Origin: an uncultured Clostridia bacterium
Lineage (GTDB): Bacteria > Bacillota > Clostridia > Lachnospirales > Lachnospiraceae
NCBI GenBank assembly: GCA_947303805.1
Contig: CAMYZE010000005.1
Location: forward strand, 102,978-166,977
DNA length: 64,000 nt
Direction of reading: 5' to 3'
Part shown: piece by piece, positions 8,423 to 16,998 of the stretch
How the letters are laid out: each line of letters starts with the position of its first letter
Numbering within the stretch: the stretch's first letter is position 1
Notes under the pieces: model-generated
Told to the model about the DNA's origin: nothing
The model's input: only the letters and a program-made list of their open reading frames with translations
The model's database searches: none
Made by a program: the position numbers and the translations under genes

Positions 8423-8497
8423 CGGGGTGTAGCTCAGTTTGGCTAGAGCACCTGGTTTGGGACCAGGGGGTCGCAAGTTCGAGTCCTGTCACCCCGA
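8423..8497 (+). tRNA. tRNA-Pro (anticodon TGG)
   Basis: A full cloverleaf can be drawn: acceptor CGGGGTG with CACCCCG, D arm around AGCTCAGTTTGGCTAGAGC, anticodon stem CCTGG/CCAGG with loop TTTGGGA giving anticodon TGG, T arm with GTTCGAGTC, and discriminator A. CCA is not encoded. It has its own promoter and terminator and is a one-gene unit on the plus strand. Confidence 0.95.
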
Positions 8498-8498
8498 C

Positions 8499-8545
8499 AT
8501 ACATTGGTTTTGTGAGATTACTCATAAGGTCAATGTATTTTTTTT
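8499..8545 (+). terminator. intrinsic terminator of tRNA-Pro
   Basis: ATACATTG (8499-8506) pairs with CAATGTAT (8531-8538) and the stem is extended inward with G-U pairs; a run of T follows to 8545. It overlaps the stop codon of the convergent ECF gene. Confidence 0.8.
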
Positions 8546-9051
8546 GTCATTCTATTTATTGCAGGGAGAACTAGGCAATATACAATACCAGTAAGAATTG
8601 ATACCATCATTCTAAGTATTAGAGGGCCAAAAACTACAATAAAACTGTAGTAGCCAAAAACTATTGCATCAATAGCTATAATTATAGTATTTAAAATGGT
8701 AAGTGCTACTTGGAGAGTGATTATACAAATCCAAAACTTAAGTCCTCCACCTACCTTTACTTTTTTATTTTCAAATAAATATCCACACACTCCGCCAATT
8801 ATAGTCTGTGGAATAACCCAAAATAATGTTGTAGCAGTGAATCCATAAGTTATCATTTGGTTGATAAACATACCTGCAAAACCAATTGTTGCTCCAGCTA
8901 TAGAACCAAGCGATATAGCTCCAACATATATTGGAATGTTTTGCAATGTCAATTTCATTCCATGCAAATTAATTGTACCATAAATACTTAATACCACAAA
9001 AATTGCAGTATATAGTGCTATAAAAACTAGTTTTTTTAAGTTCGTATTCAT
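8530..9051 (-). CDS. ECF transporter S component-like membrane protein
   Basis: The product from ATG 9051 (MNTNLKKLVFIALYTAIF) is about 173 residues with five or six hydrophobic helices. The segment GMKLTLQNIPIYVGAISLGSIAG matches the substrate-binding S subunits of energy-coupling factor vitamin transporters, where the loop before 'nipi' lines the substrate pocket. The EcfA/A'/T module is not nearby, so it would be a group II S component sharing the common module. Substrate not predictable. The longer reading frame to 9093 adds only unconserved residues. Confidence 0.72.
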   Translation of the reverse strand: MNTNLKKLVFIALYTAIFVVLSIYGTINLHGMKLTLQNIPIYVGAISLGSIAGATIGFAGMFINQMITYGFTATTLFWVIPQTIIGGVCGYLFENKKVKVGGGLKFWICIITLQVALTILNTIIIAIDAIVFGYYSFIVVFGPLILRMMVSILTGIVYCLVLPAINRMTKKIH

Positions 9052-9054
9052 ATC

Positions 9055-9083
9055 TTGACAATTCCTATCATTTTTTGTATTAT
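9055..9083 (+). promoter_or_regulatory. promoter of rpsT
   Basis: TTGACA (9055-9060), 17-base spacer, TATTAT (9078-9083). It abuts the start codon of the divergent ECF gene and is followed by a leader of about 50 bases and the ribosome-binding site AGGAG at 9131-9135. Confidence 0.85.
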
Positions 9084-9142
9084 TTATAAGCAATGAAATA
9101 ATCCGTGTCGTATTTCATTGAATATATATTAGGAGATTAAAA

Positions 9143-9406
9143 ATGGCAAATATTAAAAGCGCTAAAAAGCGTATCAAAGTTACTAAGACTAAAACTGAGA
9201 GAAATAAAACTCAAAAATCTAAAATAAAAATGTTTGTTAAAAAGATCGACCAACTTGTAAAGAGTGGTAACAAAGCTGAAGCTGATAAAATATTAGTAGA
9301 AGCTACTAAGGCAATAGATATGGCTGCAAGCAAGGGAGTATTTCACAAGAATGCAGCTGCTAGAAAAGTTGGACGTCTTACAAAAGCAGTAAATAAAATT
9401 TCTTAA
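9143..9406 (+). CDS. rpsT: 30S ribosomal protein S20
   Basis: One of the few plus-strand genes. The 87-residue basic protein starts [21 protein letters not shown] and ends with [21 protein letters not shown], the S20 pattern. It has its own promoter, a clear AGGAG ribosome-binding site, and a terminator right after the stop codon, so it is monocistronic as in most bacteria. Confidence 0.97.
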   Translation: MANIKSAKKRIKVTKTKTERNKTQKSKIKMFVKKIDQLVKSGNKAEADKILVEATKAIDMAASKGVFHKNAAARKVGRLTKAVNKIS

Positions 9407-9428
9407 AAACAGCCAATAGGCTGTTTTT
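9405..9428 (+). terminator. bidirectional terminator of rpsT and the DUF2149 cluster
   Basis: AACAGCC (9408-9414), loop AATA, GGCTGTT (9419-9425), then T's. The flanking A and T runs make it work on both strands, serving the convergent DUF2149 gene as well. Confidence 0.9.
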
Positions 9429-9429
9429 T

Positions 9430-9768
9430 TTATTCATTTATGACCACATAGGTCTTTCCTGTATGAGTATCTGTATACACTGTTCCAGATTTAACATACT
9501 TGCTTTCTATATCCTCAAACGAAATTGCGCTGTCTTGCTTTGCTTCATCAGTTTCAAACTCTTGAAGTTTAGAATCATCGACAACTTCTTTTTGTTCTTG
9601 TCCTCTATATGCTTCTTTTATGTCAATTTTCCAATTTATAACTAGAGCTAGCATTATTCCTACAGCCAACACCAGCATAGCATCAGACATATTTGAAACC
9701 CCATCCATTGGCGAACCGCTTTCATCAACAGTCAAGGCTCGATTTCTATCTTTTAGCTTATTTTTCAT
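9430..9768 (-). CDS. DUF2149-like ExbD-type membrane protein
   Basis: A 112-residue protein with one transmembrane helix (about 27-46) and a polar tail. The segment GVSNMSDAMLVLAVGIMLALV matches the DUF2149 family and parallels the ExbD/TolR/MotB helix, in which an Asp at the membrane entry carries protons; Asp here is in SDAMLVL. It begins 2 bases after the ExbB-like gene, so the two form a likely channel pair. The tail after the helix is short and lacks a peptidoglycan-binding OmpA domain. This is inference; Gram-positives have no TonB system. Confidence 0.7.
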   Translation of the reverse strand: MKNKLKDRNRALTVDESGSPMDGVSNMSDAMLVLAVGIMLALVINWKIDIKEAYRGQEQKEVVDDSKLQEFETDEAKQDSAISFEDIESKYVKSGTVYTDTHTGKTYVVINE

Positions 9769-9770
9769 AA

Positions 9771-10400
9771 TTATTTTCCTTTACACTCTGCTTCTAAAAC
9801 AGCTTCCATAATCAAAGTGAGCATGATTTTATCTTTTGCATACCATCTTTTTCTAATGAGTGAAATTACAGTACAAATTGATGCAGCGATAAGACCGATA
9901 ACTGTAGTATCAAATGCAGCAAGAAGTGAATATGATAGAGTTGCTGTATCGCCTTGCGCAAGTGCTATAATACCAGGACCAAGTGGTATGAGAGTACCAA
10001 GAAGTCCAAATGTAGGTCCAAGTTTTATAAGAAGATCAGATCTCTTAATTACAAAATCTAGATTTTCACTGTAATTATCAAGAAGCGATGCCGCAAAGTT
10101 TTCTTTCATATCATCACTCAATGCATTGTGAATGGTAAGCTCAAGTAATAGCCTTTTTTGTTTTGCAAGCAAAGCACTATTTTTTATAATAGTTGCTGGA
10201 TCATTTTTTCCTTGTTTTATTGCATCAATTACACTCGCAGCCTTGACAGTAAGATATTTTCTTTGAAACATCTCAGCCAAAAGTCCCCCTACCATTATTA
10301 ATGATATGATAAGCATTGCAATTAATACCACTTTAACTGGCATATCAAGTAAAGTAACAATTTGCCTCATTATACTATTTGTAGTAACTCCATTAAACAT
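9771..10400 (-). CDS. MotA/TolQ/ExbB-family proton channel protein
   Basis: The 209-residue protein has three hydrophobic helices: about 22-45, then around 125-150 and 160-185. The signature KLGPTFGLLGTLIPLGPGIIAL and SYSLLAAFDTTVIGL is that of the MotA/TolQ/ExbB superfamily, which conduct protons to energise a partner. It is the middle gene of a three-gene unit with the DUF2149 gene and a large two-TM protein. No flagellar or Ton genes are nearby, so the driven process is unknown. Confidence 0.8.
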   Translation of the reverse strand: MFNGVTTNSIMRQIVTLLDMPVKVVLIAMLIISLIMVGGLLAEMFQRKYLTVKAASVIDAIKQGKNDPATIIKNSALLAKQKRLLLELTIHNALSDDMKENFAASLLDNYSENLDFVIKRSDLLIKLGPTFGLLGTLIPLGPGIIALAQGDTATLSYSLLAAFDTTVIGLIAASICTVISLIRKRWYAKDKIMLTLIMEAVLEAECKGK

Positions 10401-10414
10401 TTTTATACCTCAAC

Positions 10415-11767
10415 TTAAAAATAATTATTCTTTTTAATTTTATCTTTTGTACCTATAACAAATGTAAGTGCTCCAAGTAAGAACAAGAGAGTAATTACAG
10501 CAGTCACTAAACCTTTCATGTTTGTGACTGATAAATGTTCAGGATTGAGTCCTAAATCACCATTTCTATCTAATTCAAATATCCTTTTTCCTGCAAATTC
10601 ACCTTCAGTTTCTTTTTGGTACTGTCCTTGTTCTTCAGCCATTCCCATGCTTTCATTTTCTCCGTCATCTCCAGTCAAATCTTCGTCTTGTTCAGCATCC
10701 TGACCACCCTTTGATCCCTTACCGTCTTCTTCATCAGCTATTTTTTCATCTTTATTTGTCTCATTTTCCTCACTCGCTATTTCCTTTGTAGTCTCTTCTT
10801 CAACAATAGGTGAATCAAAAGTCTCTAATGTTGTCTCTGTCACCGCTTCATTAGACACCTCATTTTCAGCACTTGTAGGACTATTTACAACAGTCTGATT
10901 TATATTAGCTGTAACAGAGCTTTTTGCATTTGTCACTTGAACAAAATCACCAGGTTCCACATCTGATATAGCAATAGTTTCTGCTGCCTCAACTAAAGGA
11001 TTAAACTCCTCAACATAAACTGGAGTAGGAGTCAAATCTCTTTCAGCGATTGTTACTCTATAATTAGACACTGAAGTTGGAGCTGATATTTCAGCACGAG
11101 TTTCAAGATTACGAATAGCTCTTGTTGTTTCTTCAATAAATACTGGAGTCTCATATTGTCTTTGAGTTTCTGCTTGCACTATTCTTGCTCTTATACTCTC
11201 TTGCTGCATTCTTTTTTGTATTGAGCTTTGTATACTCTCTCTTTCTGCTATACTTGCCGCTACAGACTCAACATTATTAGCAGTCTCAAGAACTCTTTTT
11301 AATGATTCTGCTCTTGACTCTTCAATCTTAGCTTTAAGTGCACGTAATGCATCTGCTTGTACAGAACCTGTAGATCCACCTCTATTTCCAGAACCAGTTC
11401 CTGATTGATTTGCGACATTTCCTGTGCCAAGACCTTGCCCTGCCGCTTCACCAAAAGTGCCACCAGCGTCTTGAGAATTTCCAGAGTTACCTGCATTTGA
11501 AGCATTGTTATCTCCTGCTCCTCCGCCTTCTCCGCTTCCACCACCATTATCTATTGCAATTACACTAAACTTATCCCACAATTCTTCATAATATTCAGCA
11601 CCTTCTATCTTATGACCTACAGGTTTTCTTCGGGTAGTTTGAGTAGTAGAATTAACTACCGTCGCCGCTATATACCCTAAATTATCAAAATTTGGCAATA
11701 AAAATGCCAATAAAAGAACTGCTACTATGAAACATGATATGAATTTTTTTAAATTATGTAAATTCAT
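10415..11767 (-). CDS. large two-TM protein with Gly-rich, coiled-coil and acidic regions
   Basis: I do not recognise a family. The 450-residue product has a transmembrane segment near residues 10-30, a Gly/Ser/Asn-rich stretch (about 75-135), a charged helical, probably coiled-coil region (about 138-230), a Thr/Glu-rich acidic region (about 315-390), and a second transmembrane helix close to the C-terminus (GLVTAVITLLFLLGALTFVIG) ending in a basic tail. The middle is therefore most likely outside the membrane. It is 14 bases upstream of the ExbB-like gene in the same direction and could be the part moved or energised by that channel. Confidence 0.55.
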   Translation of the reverse strand: MNLHNLKKFISCFIVAVLLLAFLLPNFDNLGYIAATVVNSTTQTTRRKPVGHKIEGAEYYEELWDKFSVIAIDNGGGSGEGGGAGDNNASNAGNSGNSQDAGGTFGEAAGQGLGTGNVANQSGTGSGNRGGSTGSVQADALRALKAKIEESRAESLKRVLETANNVESVAASIAERESIQSSIQKRMQQESIRARIVQAETQRQYETPVFIEETTRAIRNLETRAEISAPTSVSNYRVTIAERDLTPTPVYVEEFNPLVEAAETIAISDVEPGDFVQVTNAKSSVTANINQTVVNSPTSAENEVSNEAVTETTLETFDSPIVEEETTKEIASEENETNKDEKIADEEDGKGSKGGQDAEQDEDLTGDDGENESMGMAEEQGQYQKETEGEFAGKRIFELDRNGDLGLNPEHLSVTNMKGLVTAVITLLFLLGALTFVIGTKDKIKKNNYF

Positions 11768-11811
11768 CTTCTGAATTATATTAAAAAATTGTGAATAAAC
11801 TGTTAATTTAT

Positions 11812-13182
11812 TTAGTTTAAGACATCTTGAATAGGCTTAATTTCAATATCTTTATACTTTTTTATAATACTTTCATCTAAACTATCTACATTAGTTTTTG
11901 GCAAAAATATTATTTTATAACCAAGTTTAATTGCTTCTTGAACCCTCGAATTAATATTTGATATACTTCTAACTTCTCCAGATAGGCCAACCTCTCCACA
12001 ATATATGCAGTCATTTTTCAATGCAACATTTTTATATGATGACACTATTGCCATTATTATAGCCAAATCTATAGAGGTATCTTTGATTTTTAGTCCGCCA
12101 GTAATATTAATATATATATCAAACTCATATAGAGGTATATTCATTCTCTTTTCTATAATTGCAATTAATAAATTTAATCTATTTACATCAGCACCATTTA
12201 TAGTCCTTCTTGCAATGCCAAATGCTGATTTAGTTACAAGTGCTTGAATCTCAAGTAGTATTGGACGACCAGACTCTATAACACAAGTTACTACACAGCC
12301 TGTAGCATTACTTGGTCTTCCTTCTAAAAATATCTCGGATGGGTTCTTAACTTCTCTAAGTCCTTCACTAGTCATCTCAAATACTGCAAGTGCATCGCAG
12401 GAGCCAAACCTATTTTTGTTACATCTCAATATTCTTAAATTCTTTAATTGATCATCTTCAAAATAAAGAACTACATCAACTATATGCTCTAATAACTTTG
12501 GACCTGCTACAGTTCCCTCTTTTGTAATATGACCAACTATAAAACTACTAATATTATATTCTTTACAAAGTCTAAATATTGCTTGAGTACACGCCCTAAC
12601 TTGAGTTATAGAACCAGGTACTTTATCATCAATATTCATAGCCATAGTTTGGATAGAATCAATTATCAGTACTTGAGGTTTAATCTTTATTACCGTAGAA
12701 ATAATAGCATCCATATTGGTGTCAGATATAAACTTAACTTTATCACTAAACTTACCAATACGATTAGCCCTTAATTTAATCTGGTTAAGACTTTCTTCTC
12801 CAGATACATATAGAATATCTATCCCATTATCACCAAGTGATTTAACAACTTGAAGCAATAAAGTAGATTTACCAATTCCAGGTGCACCGCCTATAAGTGA
12901 AAGTGAGCCTTTCACTATACCACCACCAAGTAAATTATCAAATTCAGAAATAGAAGTATGTATTCTTTCTTCTTTTACTTCTTCAATATTATTTAATGAT
13001 TTTGGTTCAATAGTTTCTGCAGTGGTATTTATTCCCAATGAATTACTGATTACCTTACTTATCTTTTCAGCCTCAACAAAAGTGTTCCAAGAACCACAAC
13101 CAGGACATTGTCCAAGCCATTTTATAGATTCAAATCCGCACTCTTTACAGTAAAATGAACTTTTGTTAGTCTTCTTACTCAT
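11812..13182 (-). CDS. radA: DNA repair protein RadA
   Basis: RadA is a RecA-like, DnaB-type helicase that promotes branch migration in recombination. The N-terminal zinc finger has Cys12, Cys15, Cys26 and Cys29; the Walker A motif GGAPGIGKST is at 98-107; the RadA-specific KNRFG is at 256-260; a Lon-protease-like domain follows, ending in the segment LGYKIIFLPKTN. The length of 456 residues is normal. It overlaps the end of clpC by 8 bases, the usual clpC-radA arrangement of Firmicutes. Confidence 0.95.
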   Translation of the reverse strand: MSKKTNKSSFYCKECGFESIKWLGQCPGCGSWNTFVEAEKISKVISNSLGINTTAETIEPKSLNNIEEVKEERIHTSISEFDNLLGGGIVKGSLSLIGGAPGIGKSTLLLQVVKSLGDNGIDILYVSGEESLNQIKLRANRIGKFSDKVKFISDTNMDAIISTVIKIKPQVLIIDSIQTMAMNIDDKVPGSITQVRACTQAIFRLCKEYNISSFIVGHITKEGTVAGPKLLEHIVDVVLYFEDDQLKNLRILRCNKNRFGSCDALAVFEMTSEGLREVKNPSEIFLEGRPSNATGCVVTCVIESGRPILLEIQALVTKSAFGIARRTINGADVNRLNLLIAIIEKRMNIPLYEFDIYINITGGLKIKDTSIDLAIIMAIVSSYKNVALKNDCIYCGEVGLSGEVRSISNINSRVQEAIKLGYKIIFLPKTNVDSLDESIIKKYKDIEIKPIQDVLN

Positions 13183-15610
13183 CAGTTTTCTTTATAACAA
13201 GTTTTTTATTCTTAGCAGCTATAGATAATGAATCTCCGCTATGAATATTACCCTTTAATTTTTCCTCGGCAAGTAAATCTGTAAGCATTGATGTAAGTGT
13301 TCTCTTAAGTTCTCTTGCACCAAACTCTTCTTTATATCCCTTCTCCAGTATTAATTCTTTTGCCGATTTCTCTATTTTAAAATCAATATTTAAATTTTCT
13401 TTAGTTCTATTCTTAATTTCTCTAATATTTAAATCTAAAATTTTTGATATTTCATCTTTACTAAGTTTATGGAAAACAATTATATCATCAAGACGATTTA
13501 TAAACTCAGGTTTAAACATTTTTTTTACTTCGGCTATCACATTGTCTTTCATCTCTTCGTAGTCTCTTTCTTTATCGTCATCCAAAGTGTCAAAGCCAGG
13601 CTTTGTATTATCAATTATTCTATTTGCTCCTACATTTGAAGTAAGTATTACAATTGAATTCTTGAAACTTACTTTTCTACCCATAGAATCAGTCATATGG
13701 CCTTCGTCAAGAACTTGTAAAAGCACATTAAAAATATCTTCGTCTGCCTTTTCAATCTCGTCAAATAAAACTACAGAATACGGATTTCTTCGTATCTTTT
13801 CTGTAAGTTGGCCACCTTCATCGTGACCTACATATCCTGGAGGTGAACCTATGAGTTTACTTACTGTGTACTTCTCCATATATTCTGACATATCAAGTCT
13901 TATTAAGTTCTTTTCACTGCCAAATAAAGTATCACTTATAGCTTTACAGAGTTCAGTCTTACCAACACCAGTAGGCCCAAGAAATAAGAACGTACCTATC
14001 GGACGATTTGGATCCTTAATTCCTACTCTATTTCTTCTTATAGCCTTAGATATAATCTTTATAGCGTCATCCTGTCCAATAACTTTTTTATGTAGAGTGT
14101 CTTCAAGTTGCATTAGTTTTTCATTTTCATCTTCGGTAAGTTTTTTTACTGGTATTTTTGTCCATCCAGATACAACATCAGCAATATCATCTTCAGTAAT
14201 TCTAAGTTCGCTTTCTTTTCTCTTAGCCTCTATTTCTTTAATCAATTCATCATATTTATACTTTTTTGTGAGTTGTTTTTTCTTTACTTCTGACGCTTCT
14301 TCTATGAGATCTTTAGAAATTAATTTTTCTTTTTCAATTTCAAGTTGATCTATCTCGTCTTTTAAATCTTTTACAGCTTGAGGCACATCATAAGACTTAA
14401 TTTTTAATTTGCTACAAGCTTCATCGATTAAATCTATAGCTTTATCTGGAAGATTTCTATCTGGGATATATCTGACACTAAGTTTTGTAGCCGCCTCTAT
14501 CGCCTCATCAGATATAGCTATCTTATGAAATGTCTCATATCTCTTTCTTAATCCCTTTAATATTTGTATTGTATCTTCTTCACTTGGCTCTTTAACCTCT
14601 ACAGTTTGAAACCTTCTTTCTAGAGCAGCATCCTTTTCAATGTGCTTACGATATTCATCTATAGTAGTCGCACCTATAACTTGTATATCTCCACGAGCAA
14701 GTGCTGGCTTTAAAATATTTGCAGCATCAAGAGCACCTTCAGCACCTCCTGCACCAATAATGGTATGAATTTCATCAATAAATAGAATAATATTCTTATT
14801 TGCAGAAAGTTCTTCAATAATTCTTTTTATTCTCTCTTCAAACTCTCCACGATATTTAGTTCCTGCAACCATTCCACTCATGTCAAGTGAAACAACTCGC
14901 ATATTTTTAATTGTTTCTGGTACTTGTCCTTTTACTATGAGTGTAGCCAGCCCTTCAGCAATAGAGGTTTTGCCTACACCTGGTTCACCAATAAGACATG
15001 GATTGTTCTTTGTTCTTCTAGACAATATCTGTACAACTCTGTTAATTTCCTGTTCTCTGCCTATGACAGGGTCTATTAAATCATGTCTCGCATAATCAGT
15101 TAAATCCTTTGAAAATTGGTCAAGAACAGGTGTATCAGACATAGGGTCAAACTTTTTTACATTTGCAAACTTATCATTTGCCCCTATACTATTTAAAAGA
15201 TCAACATATATTTTTTTGACATTTGTGCCTTTAATAGTGTTTAAAATCTTAATTGCAAGGCAATCTGTATCTTTAAGGATAGCCATCAAAATATGTTCTG
15301 TGCCTATTTTATCATTGTGAAGAGCTTCCGCCTCTTCTTCAGCTCTCTTTAATATTCTATCAGCTGAAGGAGACCTACCGCTCGCTTCCAATGTACTTAC
15401 ATCACTTCCTGAATCAATATTTTGTTCTATCATCTTCCTAACAGTTAGTTCATCTACACCATTAAGAACTAATGCTCCATAGGCTGAACTATTTTTTTCC
15501 ATAAGTAAAGCAAGTAAAATATGCTCAGTTCCTAAATATGAGTGTCCAAACTTACTTGATTCAATAAGTGCATTATTTAAAACTTTTTTTGCCTTCTTGG
15601 TATATTCCAT
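13175..15610 (-). CDS. clpC: ATP-dependent Clp protease ATPase subunit ClpC
   Basis: This AAA+ unfoldase feeds substrates to ClpP. Domain order: two Clp N repeats (about 1-145), AAA1 with Walker [14 protein letters not shown], a middle domain with a UVR-like segment (about 420-450), AAA2 with Walker [14 protein letters not shown], and the D2-small C-terminal domain. The length of 811 residues is normal. The regulators ctsR, mcsA and mcsB that often precede clpC are missing; two surface-protein genes lie upstream instead, 3 bases away. Confidence 0.95.
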   Translation of the reverse strand: MEYTKKAKKVLNNALIESSKFGHSYLGTEHILLALLMEKNSSAYGALVLNGVDELTVRKMIEQNIDSGSDVSTLEASGRSPSADRILKRAEEEAEALHNDKIGTEHILMAILKDTDCLAIKILNTIKGTNVKKIYVDLLNSIGANDKFANVKKFDPMSDTPVLDQFSKDLTDYARHDLIDPVIGREQEINRVVQILSRRTKNNPCLIGEPGVGKTSIAEGLATLIVKGQVPETIKNMRVVSLDMSGMVAGTKYRGEFEERIKRIIEELSANKNIILFIDEIHTIIGAGGAEGALDAANILKPALARGDIQVIGATTIDEYRKHIEKDAALERRFQTVEVKEPSEEDTIQILKGLRKRYETFHKIAISDEAIEAATKLSVRYIPDRNLPDKAIDLIDEACSKLKIKSYDVPQAVKDLKDEIDQLEIEKEKLISKDLIEEASEVKKKQLTKKYKYDELIKEIEAKRKESELRITEDDIADVVSGWTKIPVKKLTEDENEKLMQLEDTLHKKVIGQDDAIKIISKAIRRNRVGIKDPNRPIGTFLFLGPTGVGKTELCKAISDTLFGSEKNLIRLDMSEYMEKYTVSKLIGSPPGYVGHDEGGQLTEKIRRNPYSVVLFDEIEKADEDIFNVLLQVLDEGHMTDSMGRKVSFKNSIVILTSNVGANRIIDNTKPGFDTLDDDKERDYEEMKDNVIAEVKKMFKPEFINRLDDIIVFHKLSKDEISKILDLNIREIKNRTKENLNIDFKIEKSAKELILEKGYKEEFGARELKRTLTSMLTDLLAEEKLKGNIHSGDSLSIAAKNKKLVIKKTDE

Positions 15611-15613
15611 CTA

Positions 15614-16990
15614 CTATCCTAAATCTTCAATATCTGTACTAAAACTATCTTTATCATTATTTTTATTACTTGTAAAATCATTTGTATCATTGCTATGTGA
15701 TGAATTATAGTTGGATGAAGTTATTTTTCTTGGTTTTGAAGAGAAATAGTCATCATCGTCATCATCATCGTCATCATCAAATTGATAAGGATTTGGTTTC
15801 TTACTTGAGCCACCCTTAACAATCATAACTATTAAAATAATAATGAGAATAATTACTAATGCAGCCAATATAATAGTTACAGGGAAAAGTATTCCAAATC
15901 TTTTAGAAACCATTGTGTAAGATTCATTGAGTTTTTCATATCTTGCAGCCAGATCCTCAAAATTACCTGAATTTGGTTCAGGAATATATCTTTGAATAGT
16001 TCCCTCGCCACTTTTTGAATCATATCTATAGAAATCAATATCACCACTCTGGTTCATGCCATATACAAGAAATACTTCTGGTGTCTCGTTTGCCGGAGTA
16101 TTATTTGGTCCATACGCCTCTATTGATTCACTTCCATTCTCATACTGTAATTTTTTATAGCCACTTGGTATTGGCACATCATCAGGCTTTATCATTATTG
16201 TGATTGTATATGCATTTGAAGAAAATCTTTGTCCATTGGCAATAGTAGTATTGCCATTTGTAACACCAGTTTCAAACTTTGTAACATTTAATACATATTG
16301 CTTTTTTGTCTTTCCATCTGGAGCAGTTACATCAATAGTTACTTTATTCATACCAGTTTGGAAATTAGCATTTCCAGAAATATTTACCCTTGCATCTTTA
16401 TCCTCTGTGATTGCTGAAATCACAAGCGAATCCACATCAGAATTGACTTCTGTATTATATGACAAAATGCTTGGATCAAATGTTCTATCTAGTTCTCCTG
16501 GTGAAAACTCGAGAGTTGCAATATTAGCATTTTTTGACTGTGTATTAGATGGGTTGATTGTAACTTTTGAAGTTCCAAGCTTTGTTACATTTACAAGATT
16601 GTCTGTAGTGTCGGTAACCTCTTGATCAGCTATACTTATATTTGTTGTTCCAGCATAGAGTGCTCTAAACTTCAATTGATACTCTAAAGTTTTTGTGCCA
16701 GAGCTCTTACCAACTCCTCCTCCATTTATTCTTACAGTTCCTGCACCACCTTCAGAATTGGTTCCTTCTATAAACTCAATCATCTTAGGATCGTACTGAA
16801 CTGTGATATCAGCAGTTTTGAGTCTTACATCAGTTGACTTAACTTTACAAGCTACATTGAAAACTTTGTCTCTTGTAACCTTAGGGTCTCCGAATTGAAT
16901 AACTGCAGTTCCTGCAAATGCAGAAAATGCAAAAGCAAAAACTAATGCTAATGTAGTTAATAAAAATTTTAATGATTTGAAGTTTTTCAT
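15614..16990 (-). CDS. secreted cohesin-like / cadherin-like beta-sandwich membrane protein
   Basis: Signal peptide (1-26, ending AFAG), then a cohesin-type beta domain (about 28-140, with FNVACKVKSTDVRLKTADITVQYDPKMIEF in two parts), then a cadherin-like beta-sandwich domain of the PF12733 type (about 155-240, with LEFSPGELDRTFDPSILSYN). A transmembrane helix lies near 360-388, followed by a tail with a run of ten Asp. The layout is that of an anchored surface protein that binds other proteins or glycans. It sits between the glucosaminidase gene and clpC, with 8- and 3-base gaps. Confidence 0.7.
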   Translation of the reverse strand: MKNFKSLKFLLTTLALVFAFAFSAFAGTAVIQFGDPKVTRDKVFNVACKVKSTDVRLKTADITVQYDPKMIEFIEGTNSEGGAGTVRINGGGVGKSSGTKTLEYQLKFRALYAGTTNISIADQEVTDTTDNLVNVTKLGTSKVTINPSNTQSKNANIATLEFSPGELDRTFDPSILSYNTEVNSDVDSLVISAITEDKDARVNISGNANFQTGMNKVTIDVTAPDGKTKKQYVLNVTKFETGVTNGNTTIANGQRFSSNAYTITIMIKPDDVPIPSGYKKLQYENGSESIEAYGPNNTPANETPEVFLVYGMNQSGDIDFYRYDSKSGEGTIQRYIPEPNSGNFEDLAARYEKLNESYTMVSKRFGILFPVTIILAALVIILIIILIVMIVKGGSSKKPNPYQFDDDDDDDDDDYFSSKPRKITSSNYNSSHSNDTNDFTSNKNNDKDSFSTDIEDLG

Positions 16991-16998
16991 ACTTCCTC

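Noticed and set aside
8383..8574. Open frame on the plus strand across the tRNA-Pro gene
   Set aside because: It is the tRNA gene, promoter and terminator read as codons.
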